From: Chryseobacterium salivictor
GTDB taxonomy: Bacteria > Bacteroidota > Bacteroidia > Flavobacteriales > Weeksellaceae
Length of the DNA: 64,000 nucleotides
Direction of reading: 5' to 3'
Assembly (NCBI RefSeq): GCF_004359195.1
Contig: NZ_CP037954.1
Coordinates: 2,418,001-2,482,000, forward strand
A program made the translations under genes and the position numbers. The number at the start of each line of letters is the position of its first letter. The first letter of the stretch is position 1. This document shows positions 44,680 through 53,574 of the stretch, one piece after another. Below the pieces are notes generated by a model, which had not been told where the DNA came from, searched no databases, and saw only the letters and a list, made by a program, of their open reading frames with translations.

Positions 44680-45279
44680 TTACATTTTGTCTGGTGGTAT
44701 TGGTGGAGGTACTACGTTTCTAACGGGTTTAATGTTTTTTAAGTACATAAAAATCGCATAAATATCCTCATTTGTCAAAATGGTATAATTCGTCCACGGC
44801 ATCGGTGGTAAAAGCATCCGCTCGCCGTCCACTCCTTTAAACTTACCTTCAGTGATTGCCTTTTTGAATTGTTCTTCTGTCCAGTTTCCGATACCCGTTT
44901 CGTCAGGAGTTAGGTTGCCGGCAAAAGAAACTCCCCATGGTCCTGCAGCAGCCGTAAGGTCAGGATAGAACATGCCAAATCCCTGTTTAATCATAGGGTC
45001 AACAAATTTCACAATTGGCCGGTCAGCAGGAAAACCCGATAACATTAATTCCGGGATAATTTCGGGACCGTTCGCACCCATTTTTTTGGGAGAATGACAA
45101 TCATTGCAGCCCATAGTTGTCACCAGATATTTGCCTCGTTTCACAACATCTTCAGGTTTAAGAGTTACCTTAGCATTCTCATCACTTGAATCTTGTTTAG
45201 CTTTTGAGCATGATGCATTATAAAAAAATGCAAAGCCTGCTACAATTAATGCCCAAACTTTAAAATTGTTTTTTTTCAT
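44680..45279 (-). CDS. Monoheme c-type cytochrome lipoprotein
   Basis: About 199 residues from the chosen start MKKNNFKVWAL (a longer start at 45309 adds ten polar residues). A lipobox-like NASC puts Cys24 as the lipidation site. The heme-binding motif is CNDCH (residues 58-62). A candidate axial Met lies in MLLPPMPWTNYTIL, and the tail IYAIFMYLKNIKPV is typical of periplasmic cytochromes c. It probably carries electrons at the cytoplasmic or outer membrane surface. It is a single-gene unit. Confidence 0.82.
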   Translation of the reverse strand: MKKNNFKVWALIVAGFAFFYNASCSKAKQDSSDENAKVTLKPEDVVKRGKYLVTTMGCNDCHSPKKMGANGPEIIPELMLSGFPADRPIVKFVDPMIKQGFGMFYPDLTAAAGPWGVSFAGNLTPDETGIGNWTEEQFKKAITEGKFKGVDGERMLLPPMPWTNYTILTNEDIYAIFMYLKNIKPVRNVVPPPIPPDKM

Positions 45280-45600
45280 GTCATTTTGTTTTTGCGTTGT
45301 TGTTTCCAAATCATTTGGCTTTTCGGAATTTGCCCCGTTTTTTTTAAGTGGTTTCTGGTCTCCACATTTATTTCATTTCTTATCAATTGTTTTTTAGTTA
45401 AGAACAGTTAAACTGTAATAGTGCAGCATATCCGGTTTGGCTGCTCATTTTTTTTATCTTAAAAAATCGGATTAAATTTAATGATTGTAATTGTAAATCA
45501 ATTTGTTACGCATCTCAAATTTAAGAATTTAAAATGAAAAACTCAAAAAATGGAGTGAGGTTTTGTGCAATTGTTGGCGGAAAAATTCCCCAGTCTTGTA
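45280..45600. other. Non-coding gap upstream of the cytochrome
   Basis: About 320 bp with no supported gene. It should hold the minus-strand promoter of the cytochrome; I could not identify a convincing -33/-7 pair. Its right end grades into the higA relic. Confidence 0.5.
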
Positions 45601-45635
45601 GGGTAGCGGGATTGTAGAAGATGAAGAAAATGTAA

Positions 45636-45833
45636 ATGTTTATTATCATTGAAATGTTAAAACAAGTTCGGAAAGAGCCTAACATGACTCAGGACAGCTT
45701 GCAGCGAAAAACAGGCAGGAATAAAAGTTATATTTTGAAAATTGAAAACGGCAAGGAAAATATGCAGCTCTCAACCTTATTCCGACTTTTTGAAGTGGGA
45801 TTGAACCGGAAAATTGGTTTAACTTCTCTGTAA
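45636..45833 (+). pseudogene. Truncated second higA (relic)
   Basis: The 65-codon frame begins MFIIIEMLKQVRKEPNMTQ. It matches HigA residues 35-99 at 51 of 65 positions without gaps. The N-terminal 34 residues and any higB partner are missing. Weaker DNA similarity extends upstream to about 45615. Several helix-turn-helix residues differ (QRKTGRNKSYIL), so DNA binding is doubtful. Confidence 0.8.
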
Positions 45834-45840
45834 AATTTTT

Positions 45841-45930
45841 AACCACAAATACGAAAAGGAAATCACAAAGAACACGAAATCAGTTTTCTGAACTTCATGG
45901 AAAATCTTTGTGTCTTTGTATTAGAAATCG
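45841..45930. repeat. Degenerate MITE-like inverted repeat
   Basis: CACAAAG-AACACGAAA near 45864 is inversely related, with one indel, to CTTTGTGTCTTTGTA (45906-45920). AACCACAAATACGAAAAGG at 45841 is the outer start, similar to the family at 8435 and 24828. Its right arm supplies the -33 box of lpdA. Confidence 0.5.
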
Positions 45931-45938
45931 TAAATTTG
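45907..45938 (+). promoter_or_regulatory. lpdA promoter
   Basis: TTTG (45907-45910), a 20-bp spacer and TAAATTTG (45931-45938) match the Bacteroidota consensus, 34 bp before the start codon. Confidence 0.7.
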
Positions 45939-45972
45939 CCTCTACTTTTAATTAAATCATAAAAAGATAAAT

Positions 45973-47376
45973 ATGAGTCAATTCGATGTTACCGTAATCG
46001 GTTCCGGTCCTGGTGGTTATGTTGCTGCAATCCGTTGCGCGCAGTTAGGTTTCAAAACAGCAATTATCGAGAAATATCCCACTATGGGCGGTACTTGCCT
46101 GAACGTGGGTTGTATTCCGAGTAAAGCACTCTTGGACAGTTCTGAACATTTCGAAAACGCAAAACACAATTTCGCCAATCACGGAATTATCATTAATGAT
46201 CCTGTGGCAGATCTCACTAGAATGGTGGCTCGTAAGAATGAAGTGGTGGAACAAACAACCAAAGGAATTCAGTTTTTGATGGATAAAAACAAGATCACTG
46301 TTTTCGAAGGCGTTGGAAGTTTCGAATCGGCGACTCAGATTAAAGTGACTAAAAGTGATGGTTCTTCAGAAACCATTGATTCAAAATATACCATTATTGC
46401 GACGGGTTCTAAACCAAGTTCGCTGCCTTTTATCACTTTAGATAAAGAAAGAATTATTACTTCTACGGAAGCTTTAAATTTGAAAGAAATTCCGAAACAT
46501 CTTATCGTAATCGGTGGTGGAGTAATCGGTTTGGAATTGGGTTCTGTTTATAAAAGACTCGGTTCTGATGTGACGGTGGTGGAATATATGGATAAAATTA
46601 TTCCGACCATGGATGGTGCTTTATCAAAAGAACTGAACAAAGTGTTGAGAAAGCAAGGAATGAAATTCAACCTTTCTACCGGAGTTCAGTCTGTTGAAAG
46701 AAACGGAGATACGGTAAAAGTAACGGCGAAAGATAAAAAAGGCGATGAAGTAGTTTTCGAGGGCGATTACGTTTTGGTTGCGGTGGGTAGAAAACCATAT
46801 ACAGACGGACTTGCTGTTGAAAAAGCCGGTGTTGATTTGGACGAAAGAGGAAGAGTAAAAGTGAACGGACATTTACAAACCAATGTTTCGAATATCTACG
46901 CCATCGGTGATGTTGTTCAAGGTGCAATGTTGGCGCACAAAGCTTCTGAGGAAGGAACTTTGGTGGCTGAATTGATCGCTGGACAAAAACCGCATATCAA
47001 TTATAATTTAATTCCAGGCGTGGTGTACACTTGGCCGGAAGTTGCTGCTGTTGGTAAAACAGAAGAGCAATTGAAAGCGGAAGGCATTGCCATTAAAGTG
47101 GGTAATTTCCCGATGAGAGCTTTGGGAAGAAGCCGTGCTTCAGGTGATATTGATGGTTTCATCAAAGTGATCGCTGACGAAAAAACGGATGAGATTTTAG
47201 GGGTTCACATGATCGGAGCGAGAGCTGCAGATTTGATCGCAGAAGCAGTGGTAGCAATGGAATACCGGGCAAGTGCAGAAGATATTTCGAGAATGTCTCA
47301 CGCACACCCGACGTATGCGGAAGCGATGAAAGAAGCAGCGCTGGATGCTACAGGGAAAAGAGCGATTCATTTTTAA
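45973..47376 (+). CDS. lpdA: Dihydrolipoyl dehydrogenase (E3)
   Basis: A 467-residue flavoprotein that reoxidises dihydrolipoamide for the 2-oxoacid dehydrogenases and glycine cleavage. It has the FAD motif GSGPGG (residues 10-15), the redox disulfide Cys42/Cys47 in GGTCLNVGCIPSK, the NAD motif IGGGVIGLELGS, and the C-terminal His-Glu pair in HAHPTYAEAMKEAAL. No E1 or E2 gene is next to it, so it likely serves several complexes. Confidence 0.97.
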   Translation: MSQFDVTVIGSGPGGYVAAIRCAQLGFKTAIIEKYPTMGGTCLNVGCIPSKALLDSSEHFENAKHNFANHGIIINDPVADLTRMVARKNEVVEQTTKGIQFLMDKNKITVFEGVGSFESATQIKVTKSDGSSETIDSKYTIIATGSKPSSLPFITLDKERIITSTEALNLKEIPKHLIVIGGGVIGLELGSVYKRLGSDVTVVEYMDKIIPTMDGALSKELNKVLRKQGMKFNLSTGVQSVERNGDTVKVTAKDKKGDEVVFEGDYVLVAVGRKPYTDGLAVEKAGVDLDERGRVKVNGHLQTNVSNIYAIGDVVQGAMLAHKASEEGTLVAELIAGQKPHINYNLIPGVVYTWPEVAAVGKTEEQLKAEGIAIKVGNFPMRALGRSRASGDIDGFIKVIADEKTDEILGVHMIGARAADLIAEAVVAMEYRASAEDISRMSHAHPTYAEAMKEAALDATGKRAIHF

Positions 47377-47456
47377 GAGCCAAGTAAAAAGTAAAAAGAG
47401 CCCAAGGATTAATAAAGTAAAAATATTTCCGGCGGTTTGGATTAACTTATAATATT

Positions 47457-47484
47457 AAAGAGAAGTTTCGGCTTCTCTTTTTTT
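47457..47484 (+). terminator. lpdA terminator
   Basis: AAAGAGAAG (47457-47465) pairs with CTTCTCTTT (47472-47480), with a TTTCGG loop and T tail. Confidence 0.88.
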
Positions 47485-47500
47485 GTTTGAAAGTTTTTAA

Positions 47501-47634
47501 AACCACTAATTCACGAAGTATTTTTTAATATCTTAAGATTATCGCATTTAAAAAAACGAAAAAATTTATATGAAATTTTGTACAAGTATAAAGGCAGCAT
47601 AGAAATATTTTTAAACAAATTCGTGCATTCGCAG
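47501..47634. repeat. Degenerate inverted-repeat element
   Basis: AACCACTAATTCACGAA (47501-47517) and TTCGTGCATTCGCAG (47620-47634) are imperfect inverse copies, 11 of 15 positions. The CTAATTCACGAA core resembles CGAATTCACGAA at 63035-63046. Confidence 0.4.
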
Positions 47635-47715
47635 CAAAATAATTTAGAGTATTTAAGCCGCTTAGATAAGTTTTGGCTTCTCTTTTTTTTGTATTTTTAA
47701 TGAAAATTAAAAAAA

Positions 47716-47913
47716 ATGGACGACGAGAAAAGCCAATTAAAAAATGGGGTTTTTTGCCAAGTTATAGGCGGAACACACAAAGGAAAATCCGGAACAGTTC
47801 AGGATTTACATCTCAGTAAAACAGGACATCGAACGATCACCGTTTTGCAGGAAAACGGTATCCGTTTCAAAACGTTGGCAAAAAATGTTTCCGCAGTTTA
47901 TTCTGAGAAATAA
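47716..47913 (+). CDS. Small KOW-motif protein
   Basis: A 65-residue protein whose segment GVFCQVIGGTHKGKSGTVQD is a KOW motif, as found in L24, L26 and NusG. Its size is that of one KOW domain with a short acidic head. It probably binds RNA or a ribosomal component, but no partner is evident. It lies about 100 bp before the S1-domain gene. Confidence 0.75.
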   Translation: MDDEKSQLKNGVFCQVIGGTHKGKSGTVQDLHLSKTGHRTITVLQENGIRFKTLAKNVSAVYSEK

Positions 47914-47946
47914 ATTTGATCGCTTTAGAATTTGAGTATCATTTAA

Positions 47947-47976
47947 TTTGTAAACCTTCAAAATACCTTATCTTTG
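47947..47976 (+). promoter_or_regulatory. Promoter of the CvfB-like gene
   Basis: TTTG (47947-47950), 18 bp and TATCTTTG (47969-47976) match the Bacteroidota pattern. The start codon is 37 bp downstream. Confidence 0.7.
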
Positions 47977-48012
47977 CACCTTATAAATATTTACTTTTAG
48001 TTACCTTTCATT

Positions 48013-48846
48013 ATGAACATCGGCAAATCTCAACTATTAAAAATCGCAGAAAAAAACTATTCCGGATTATTTCTGGAAGATGAAAACGGAGAAAGAGCTT
48101 TTCTGCCAAAAATTTTCGCCTCTGAAGATGCTGAAGTTGGTGATGAAATGGAAGTTTTCGTGTATCAGGATGATGACAAATTAAAAGCAACCACTGAAAA
48201 AGCCAATGCCGAAGTAGGAGAGTTTGCCGTGATGACCTGTGTACAAAGTTTACCAGCCGGCGCTTTTATGGATTGGGGAATTATCAAAGATTTATTTGTT
48301 CCGTATAAACAGCAGCGCGCAAAAATTCTGGAAGGTAAACGTTATTTGGTTCAGGTTTATGTCGATGATGTTTTAGGTTTAATTACCGGAACGACCAGAT
48401 ATAAAAAGAATCCACATTATGAAAATCTGCCTTTTCAAAGAGGTGAAAAAGTGAATCTGATTATTGCCGGAGAAAGTGAACTGGGCTGGAATGTGATTAT
48501 TAATAAAGAATATGTCGGCTTGATTTATACGTCAGATGTTTATAAAAAATTGTTCCCTTTATCTGAAGAAATTGGTTATATAAAAACGATTCGCGAAGAT
48601 GGGAAAATAGATGTTTCTCTGCAGCCGGAAGGTTATGAAAATATTGACGAATTCCAGAAAATTATCCTTGATAAACTGGAACTGAATTATGGTTTAATTT
48701 ATCTGTCAGATAAATCTACACCGGAGGAAATTAAGGACGAATTGCAAATGAGCAAGAAGAATTTCAAAAAAGCCATCGGCGGTTTGTACCGCGATAAAAA
48801 AATTGAAATTTTGGAAGATAAAATTCGATTGATTACAGAGGACTAA
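48013..48846 (+). CDS. CvfB-family S1-like RNA-binding protein
   Basis: A 277-residue protein with the S1-repeat layout of staphylococcal CvfB. GAFMDWGIIKDLFVPYKQQ is an S1-domain segment, a second OB-like unit is around residues 120-200, and a C-terminal winged-helix part ends with KKNFKKAIGGLYRDKKIEI. CvfB proteins bind RNA and influence gene expression. A perfect inverted-repeat terminator follows. Confidence 0.88.
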   Translation: MNIGKSQLLKIAEKNYSGLFLEDENGERAFLPKIFASEDAEVGDEMEVFVYQDDDKLKATTEKANAEVGEFAVMTCVQSLPAGAFMDWGIIKDLFVPYKQQRAKILEGKRYLVQVYVDDVLGLITGTTRYKKNPHYENLPFQRGEKVNLIIAGESELGWNVIINKEYVGLIYTSDVYKKLFPLSEEIGYIKTIREDGKIDVSLQPEGYENIDEFQKIILDKLELNYGLIYLSDKSTPEEIKDELQMSKKNFKKAIGGLYRDKKIEILEDKIRLITED

Positions 48847-48871
48847 ATTATACAGTCACTTTTAAAGATAA

Positions 48872-48899
48872 AAAAAGAGCAGAAATTTCTGCTCTTTTT
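48872..48899. terminator. Terminator after the CvfB-like gene
   Basis: A 28-bp perfect palindrome (AAAAAGAGCAGAAA and its complement) folds with a short AATT loop and ends in T residues. Confidence 0.85.
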
Positions 48900-48903
48900 A
48901 TTA

Positions 48904-48929
48904 TCGCGACGATAGGATTCGAAACATGT
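48904..48929 (-). other. tRNA 3'-end-like relic
   Basis: On the minus strand the sequence reads TTTCGAATCCTATCGTCGCGA. It looks like a T-loop (TTCGAAT), the 3' side of a T-stem and an acceptor strand. The T-stem 5' side no longer pairs, and no anticodon or D-arm is found upstream, so it is at most a fragment. Confidence 0.35.
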
Positions 48930-49052
48930 AATTATTTTCTGCATTTTTCAATGTATAGCTTTTCGGCATCTTATTGACTTTCGTCTTTCAGGAATTTGTA
49001 AGTATCGCACTCAGTTTTCTTTTTCATCAAATAAATTATGCTCAAATATAAA

Positions 49053-49400
49053 TTATTCTTTCCTCACCAGCAATATCCAATCTTCTTCTAACAACTTATA
49101 TCCGATATCATAAACGAATCTGTATTCTGCACCGTTTTTGTAGATTTTCAGACTCGTGAAATTTTCGAAATCAAAACCTTCGGAAATTAATTTATTACGC
49201 GTCGTTTTTGCTTTTCCTTCAATGAATTTCTGTTCAGAAAGAACACGGTGGTTTTTGCGCAGTTTATTATTGATGTTGCGCATCAGGTTTGACGAATCTT
49301 TGTTGTGCTTATTATTGTAGGCATTCCTGCAGCCGTCGTTGCAGAATTTTTTATCGCTTCTTCCGATAACGGTGTCGCCACATTCCAGACAGTTTTCCAT
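49053..49400 (-). CDS. Zinc-ribbon hypothetical protein
   Basis: About 115 residues from MENCLECGD (an ATG three codons earlier is possible). The N-terminal Cys pairs CLECGD and FCNDGCRNAY form a four-Cys zinc finger of the type that often begins small nucleic-acid-associated proteins. The rest is Lys/Arg-rich with coiled-coil potential, then a beta strand block (YRFVYDIGYKLLEEDWILLV). Similar proteins are common in flavobacteria but have no assigned role. Confidence 0.7.
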   Translation of the reverse strand: MENCLECGDTVIGRSDKKFCNDGCRNAYNNKHNKDSSNLMRNINNKLRKNHRVLSEQKFIEGKAKTTRNKLISEGFDFENFTSLKIYKNGAEYRFVYDIGYKLLEEDWILLVRKE

Positions 49401-49705
49401 GTGAATCATTTGATAATCAAATATATGAAAATATCCGTTTGTAAACGGATATAATATTGAAGTGGTTGTGATTAATTTTTTGGAAGCCCGTGACAGAATT
49501 AATAAGTTATTTAAAAGCTTTGATAGAATCTAAGTTTTATTATTTTTATCCTTTTGAATAATTGTTTTTACATTTTTCTTTTGACTGTTTTGTGGTTGAA
49601 AAATTACAGATTTTATTTTTTGTCACCCGTTTTGTTAACTTTTATAAAGCATGATTTTTACTTTAATAATGCTGAAAGCTTTTGTGACTAAATTTTTTTC
49701 AGTTT

Positions 49706-52492
49706 TTATTTTTCTAAAAACTGCCTCAAGACATATTGTAAAATTCCGCCATTCCGGTAATATTCAATCTCGATAAGGGAATCCAAACGGGCGATGACCA
49801 TGAATTTAATTTCGCTGCCATTTTCTGTTTTAGCTGTTATTTCAATTTCTTTTAAAGGTTTAATGTCACTCGCAATTCCTATGATAGAAAAGATTTCCGT
49901 TCCTGTAAGTCCTAGGTTTTCAGCGGTATCACCTTCTTTATATTGTAATGGTAATACGCCCAATCCTACTAAATTACTTCTGTGAATGCGCTCATAACTT
50001 TCTGCCAATACCGCTTTTATGCCTAACAGAAAAGTGCCTTTCGCGGCCCAGTCCCGTGAGGATCCGCTGCCGTATTCTTTTCCTGCCAAAACCAATAAAG
50101 GAGTTTGCTCTTCTTTGTATTTAACGGAAGCTTCATAAACCGACATTTCTTCGCCAGTGGGTAAGTACGGGGTGAAACCACCTTCCTTCTGTGCTAATTT
50201 ATTTTTGATCCTGACATTGGCAAAAGTACCGCGTACCATCACTTCATCATTTCCACGGCGGGATCCGTATGAATTGAAGTTTTCTTTTTCTACACCTTTG
50301 CCCAACAGGTATTTGCCTGCCGCAGAAGTCTCACTGAATGCACCGGCCGGTGAAATATGATCCGTAGTTACACTGTCGCCCAATACCAAAAGGACTCTGG
50401 CATTTTGAATATCTTGCAAAGGTTCTGTCTGTGCTGAAATATCGTGAAAAAACGGAATTTCTTTAATGTAAGTGGAATCTTTATCCCAATCATAAAGTTT
50501 CCCGGTGGGAACCTTTAGGTTTCGCCAGATTTCATTGCCTTCGAAAATCTCATCATAGTTTTTTGCAAAATCAGACGGCGAAAGTACGCGGTTTAAAATT
50601 TCATTTATTTCATCATCGGTTGGCCAGATATCTTTGAGATAAACAGGCTCCTGATTCGAATCATAACTTATAGGTTCGGTTGTTAAATCGATGTCTACAC
50701 GGCCGGCAATTGCATAAGCGACCACCAACATCGGCGACATCAGGAAATTCATTTTCACCTGCGGATGAATCCTCGCTTCAAAATTTCTGTTGCCTGAAAG
50801 TACAGAAGTCACTATCAAGTTGTAATCGTCGACCGCTTTTGCAATCTTGGGAGCCAGCGGTCCTGAATTACCAATGCATGAAGTGCAGCCATATCCAACC
50901 AAATGAAAATCAAGCGCTTCCAAATCTTTCATTAAATCTGCTTTTTCAAGATAATCGGTCACTACTTTTGAGCCTGGAGCCAGCGAAGTTTTTACCCAGG
51001 GTTTTACGTTAATGCCGTGTTCTCTTGCTTTTCGGGCGACTAATCCGGCACCTATCATTACAAAAGGATTGGAAGTATTGGTACATGAAGTAATGGCGGC
51101 TATCGTAACAGCACCGTCAGAAAGCATGAATTTTTCCTGACCGCGCGTGATCCAGACGGTTTGAAGTCCATCCGTTTCTTTTGCTTCTATTTCATCATTT
51201 AATGGTTTGGTTTCCGCTTTGGGAACTGGCAGGTCACCACCTTCGTTGTCAAACCGTGTAATGGATTTTTCGATCTCACGGTTTTCCTGGGAAATATATG
51301 TTCGGTTAAAAGAACTGTGGAGCAGATCAATAAACTTATTTTTAAAGTCTTTTAAAAGAATTTTATCCTGTGGTCTTTTTGGTCCTGCGACGGTAGGTTC
51401 AACAGTAGAAAGATCAAGTTCTAAGACATCGGTATAGTTTATTTTATCTTCATTTTCCCGCCACAGCATATTGGTTTTGCAATAATTTTCTACCAATGAA
51501 ATCTGTGTTTCGGAGCGGTTGCTTTTGCGCATATACTCCAGTGTTTTATCATCAATCGGAAAATAGGTAATAGTACATCCAAATTCGGGAGACATATTTC
51601 CGATCGTGGCTCTGTCCGGAACAGAAAGATTAGCCAGACCGGAACCGAAAACTTCTACAAACTTGCCAACAACTCCAAATTTCCGAAGCAGATTGGCGAT
51701 CGTTAAGACCAAATCTGTTGCTGTGGAACCTAAAGGAAGTTTTCCTGTTAATTTCAAACCAATGACTTCGGGCATAATAAAATAAAGTGGCTGCCCAAGA
51801 ATGGCTGCTTCAGCTTCGATTCCGCCAACGCCCCAGGCGACGACACCAATACCGTTCACCATGGGCGTGTGACTGTCGGTTCCGACCAAAGTATCGGGGA
51901 AAATTTCTCCGTTTCTTTCGATGACTCCTTTCGAGAAATACTCCAGATTAATTTGGTGGCAAATTCCCATTCCCGGCGGAACAACACTAAAGTTGTCAAA
52001 AGAATTCTGGGCCCATTTTAGAAACTGATAGCGTTCTTTATTGCGCTTGTATTCTTCCTCCATATTACGCGAATAGGATTCTTCGGTTCCGAAATAATCG
52101 ACCTGTACCGAATGATCGATGACCAAATCGACAGGAACAAGTGGATTGATGGCTTCCGGATTTTTACCTTTCCGTGCCACTTCAGCCCGAAGCGCTGCAA
52201 TATCTACCACGGCAGGAACTCCGGTAAAATCCTGCATTAAAACGCGCGCCGGTTTAAACGGAATATCTTTGTCTGTTCCTTTAGGCGTCCAGTTTAATAA
52301 AGTTTTAATATTTTCTTCGGTGACCGAAAAGCCATCGTAATTGCGGATCGCATTTTCTAAAAGAATCCGAATTGAAAAAGGTAATTTTTCGATATCATAT
52401 CCTTTATTTTGCAACTCGGTGAGACTGTAGTAAGTGTAATTCCCTTCTTTGGTGTGCAGGTTTTTTTTTACTTTAAAAATATCTTTTTCCAT
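49706..52492 (-). CDS. acnA: Aconitate hydratase AcnA
   Basis: Interconverts citrate and isocitrate in the TCA cycle using a [4Fe-4S] cluster. At 928 residues it has the AcnA/IRP1 layout. Cluster ligands are the Cys in ITSCTNTSNP and the pair in GYGCTSCIGNSG. Domain 4 carries GSSRDWAAKGTFLLG and NLVGLGVLPLQY. Upstream, about 195 bp before the start, is a TGAATGATCATTCA palindrome that may be an operator. It is a single-gene unit. Confidence 0.96.
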   Translation of the reverse strand: MEKDIFKVKKNLHTKEGNYTYYSLTELQNKGYDIEKLPFSIRILLENAIRNYDGFSVTEENIKTLLNWTPKGTDKDIPFKPARVLMQDFTGVPAVVDIAALRAEVARKGKNPEAINPLVPVDLVIDHSVQVDYFGTEESYSRNMEEEYKRNKERYQFLKWAQNSFDNFSVVPPGMGICHQINLEYFSKGVIERNGEIFPDTLVGTDSHTPMVNGIGVVAWGVGGIEAEAAILGQPLYFIMPEVIGLKLTGKLPLGSTATDLVLTIANLLRKFGVVGKFVEVFGSGLANLSVPDRATIGNMSPEFGCTITYFPIDDKTLEYMRKSNRSETQISLVENYCKTNMLWRENEDKINYTDVLELDLSTVEPTVAGPKRPQDKILLKDFKNKFIDLLHSSFNRTYISQENREIEKSITRFDNEGGDLPVPKAETKPLNDEIEAKETDGLQTVWITRGQEKFMLSDGAVTIAAITSCTNTSNPFVMIGAGLVARKAREHGINVKPWVKTSLAPGSKVVTDYLEKADLMKDLEALDFHLVGYGCTSCIGNSGPLAPKIAKAVDDYNLIVTSVLSGNRNFEARIHPQVKMNFLMSPMLVVAYAIAGRVDIDLTTEPISYDSNQEPVYLKDIWPTDDEINEILNRVLSPSDFAKNYDEIFEGNEIWRNLKVPTGKLYDWDKDSTYIKEIPFFHDISAQTEPLQDIQNARVLLVLGDSVTTDHISPAGAFSETSAAGKYLLGKGVEKENFNSYGSRRGNDEVMVRGTFANVRIKNKLAQKEGGFTPYLPTGEEMSVYEASVKYKEEQTPLLVLAGKEYGSGSSRDWAAKGTFLLGIKAVLAESYERIHRSNLVGLGVLPLQYKEGDTAENLGLTGTEIFSIIGIASDIKPLKEIEITAKTENGSEIKFMVIARLDSLIEIEYYRNGGILQYVLRQFLEK

Positions 52493-52891
52493 AATATTGA
52501 TGTTTTTAATGATACCGATAAAAGTTTGAAGCCTGGAATGTATAGCAAATCTTTTAATGAAAATTATTTTGCCGAATAACAGCGAAGATCTGTAAAAGTA
52601 TTCTTTTGAGGCCTTTAAAAAAGCTTTTCAATTTCAAATAATGTTTTTTTGATGTCAAATTTTCAATTGTCAAGCATGCAAAATTTTTGAATGATCATTC
52701 AGAAGTATTTTGCTTTTCTCAAAGTTATGAAATAAAAGAGAGCGAAACGAGAAGTTGTAACATTATCTCTTTCAGAGATTTGCGCTTGTATTCAGATAAT
52801 TTGAAAAAATAAGATTTTAAATATGGTGACAGGCTTCCAATTTAAGTTAATCGCCAAGCAGCTATTGTGATTTTCCTGTTCTGAAATAATT
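52493..52891. other. Long gap upstream of acnA
   Basis: About 400 bp without a supported gene. It holds the presumed acnA promoter region and the palindrome at 52688. I see a short ATCTCT/AGAGAT inverted repeat but no RNA gene. Confidence 0.5.
52688..52701. promoter_or_regulatory. TGAATGATCATTCA operator-like palindrome
   Basis: A perfect 14-bp palindrome. Its TGAATGA/TCATTCA half-sites are those of TetR-type fatty-acid regulators such as Bacillus FadR, but with no spacer. It lies about 195 bp upstream of acnA. Confidence 0.4.
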
Positions 52892-53485
52892 TTATTCTTC
52901 CTTAAATAGTGCTTTGTAATCAGCGCGGTCTTTGATCCATTTTTCAACAAAAGTTGAACGGTCGGTTTCTAAAGAAAGAATAAGATCGTCCATGTTTTTA
53001 ATTTGGTCCCTGTATTTTTGCTCGGATTTCTTTTTGGAAAAAAAACGGTAATCATTTTCAGCAAAATAATTTTTGGCCAGTTTTAGAATTTCGATATAAT
53101 TATTGACATCATTTTTTATATACAGATTTATCGGCTCTCCTAAAACCGCCTTCAAAGAAGCGAATAATGCCCCATCATTTCCCAGCTGGTATTTGGGATT
53201 GGCTGCATTATAATATCTGTACCGCATTTGGCCGAGATAAAACAGAAAAGAGGCTTCATTGAATTTCTCTTTGCTCAGATAAATTGCCATCTGGTCGAAA
53301 TATTGGGAAGGATGTTTTTTATCGAGATTTTTGGTGGCTTTAAAAATCGTTGTTTTATCAAATTTTACTTTGCTCAAAGAATCTCCCTTCGTTAAAATGC
53401 TTTTGTAGAGTTTAATCTCATGATCTTGTGCAAAAGAATTGGCTGTAAAAACCATCAATAAAAGTAAAGCGGGGAATTTTTTCAT
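52892..53485 (-). CDS. Secreted hypothetical protein
   Basis: A 197-residue protein with signal peptide (residues 1-19, ending SFAQ). The mature part is mainly alpha-helical with many Lys and Asp residues, and contains FLFYLGQMRYRYYNAANPKY. I recognise no family. It lies between aconitase and the acyl-CoA synthetase on the same strand, separated from each by long gaps. Confidence 0.72.
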   Translation of the reverse strand: MKKFPALLLLMVFTANSFAQDHEIKLYKSILTKGDSLSKVKFDKTTIFKATKNLDKKHPSQYFDQMAIYLSKEKFNEASFLFYLGQMRYRYYNAANPKYQLGNDGALFASLKAVLGEPINLYIKNDVNNYIEILKLAKNYFAENDYRFFSKKKSEQKYRDQIKNMDDLILSLETDRSTFVEKWIKDRADYKALFKEE

Positions 53486-53532
53486 GGCATGTGTTTTTAA
53501 TGGTACAAAAAGTGTCTAAATTTATATTAAAA

Positions 53533-53557
53533 AAAGCACAGTTAAAAACCGTGCTTT
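53533..53557 (-). terminator. Terminator of the acyl-CoA synthetase gene
   Basis: AAAGCACAGTT (53533-53543) and AACCGTGCTTT (53547-53557) form an 11-bp stem with one mismatch and a 3-nt loop. The T tail is on the minus strand. Confidence 0.8.
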
Positions 53558-53574
53558 CCTTTTTCTCATCATAA

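Larger units (their letters stand above)
47377..47715. other. Gap with terminator and degenerate repeat
   Basis: A 339-bp non-coding stretch. It contains the terminator at 47457, a degenerate inverted-repeat element (47501-47634), and a second hairpin at 47655-47679 whose GGCTTCTCTTTTTTT tail repeats that of the first terminator. Confidence 0.6.

Noticed and set aside
48932..49027. Small gene MKKKTECDTYKFLKDESQ... on the minus strand
   Set aside because: It has an internal stop codon and only 32 codons. It is kept only as a possible relic next to the tRNA-like fragment.
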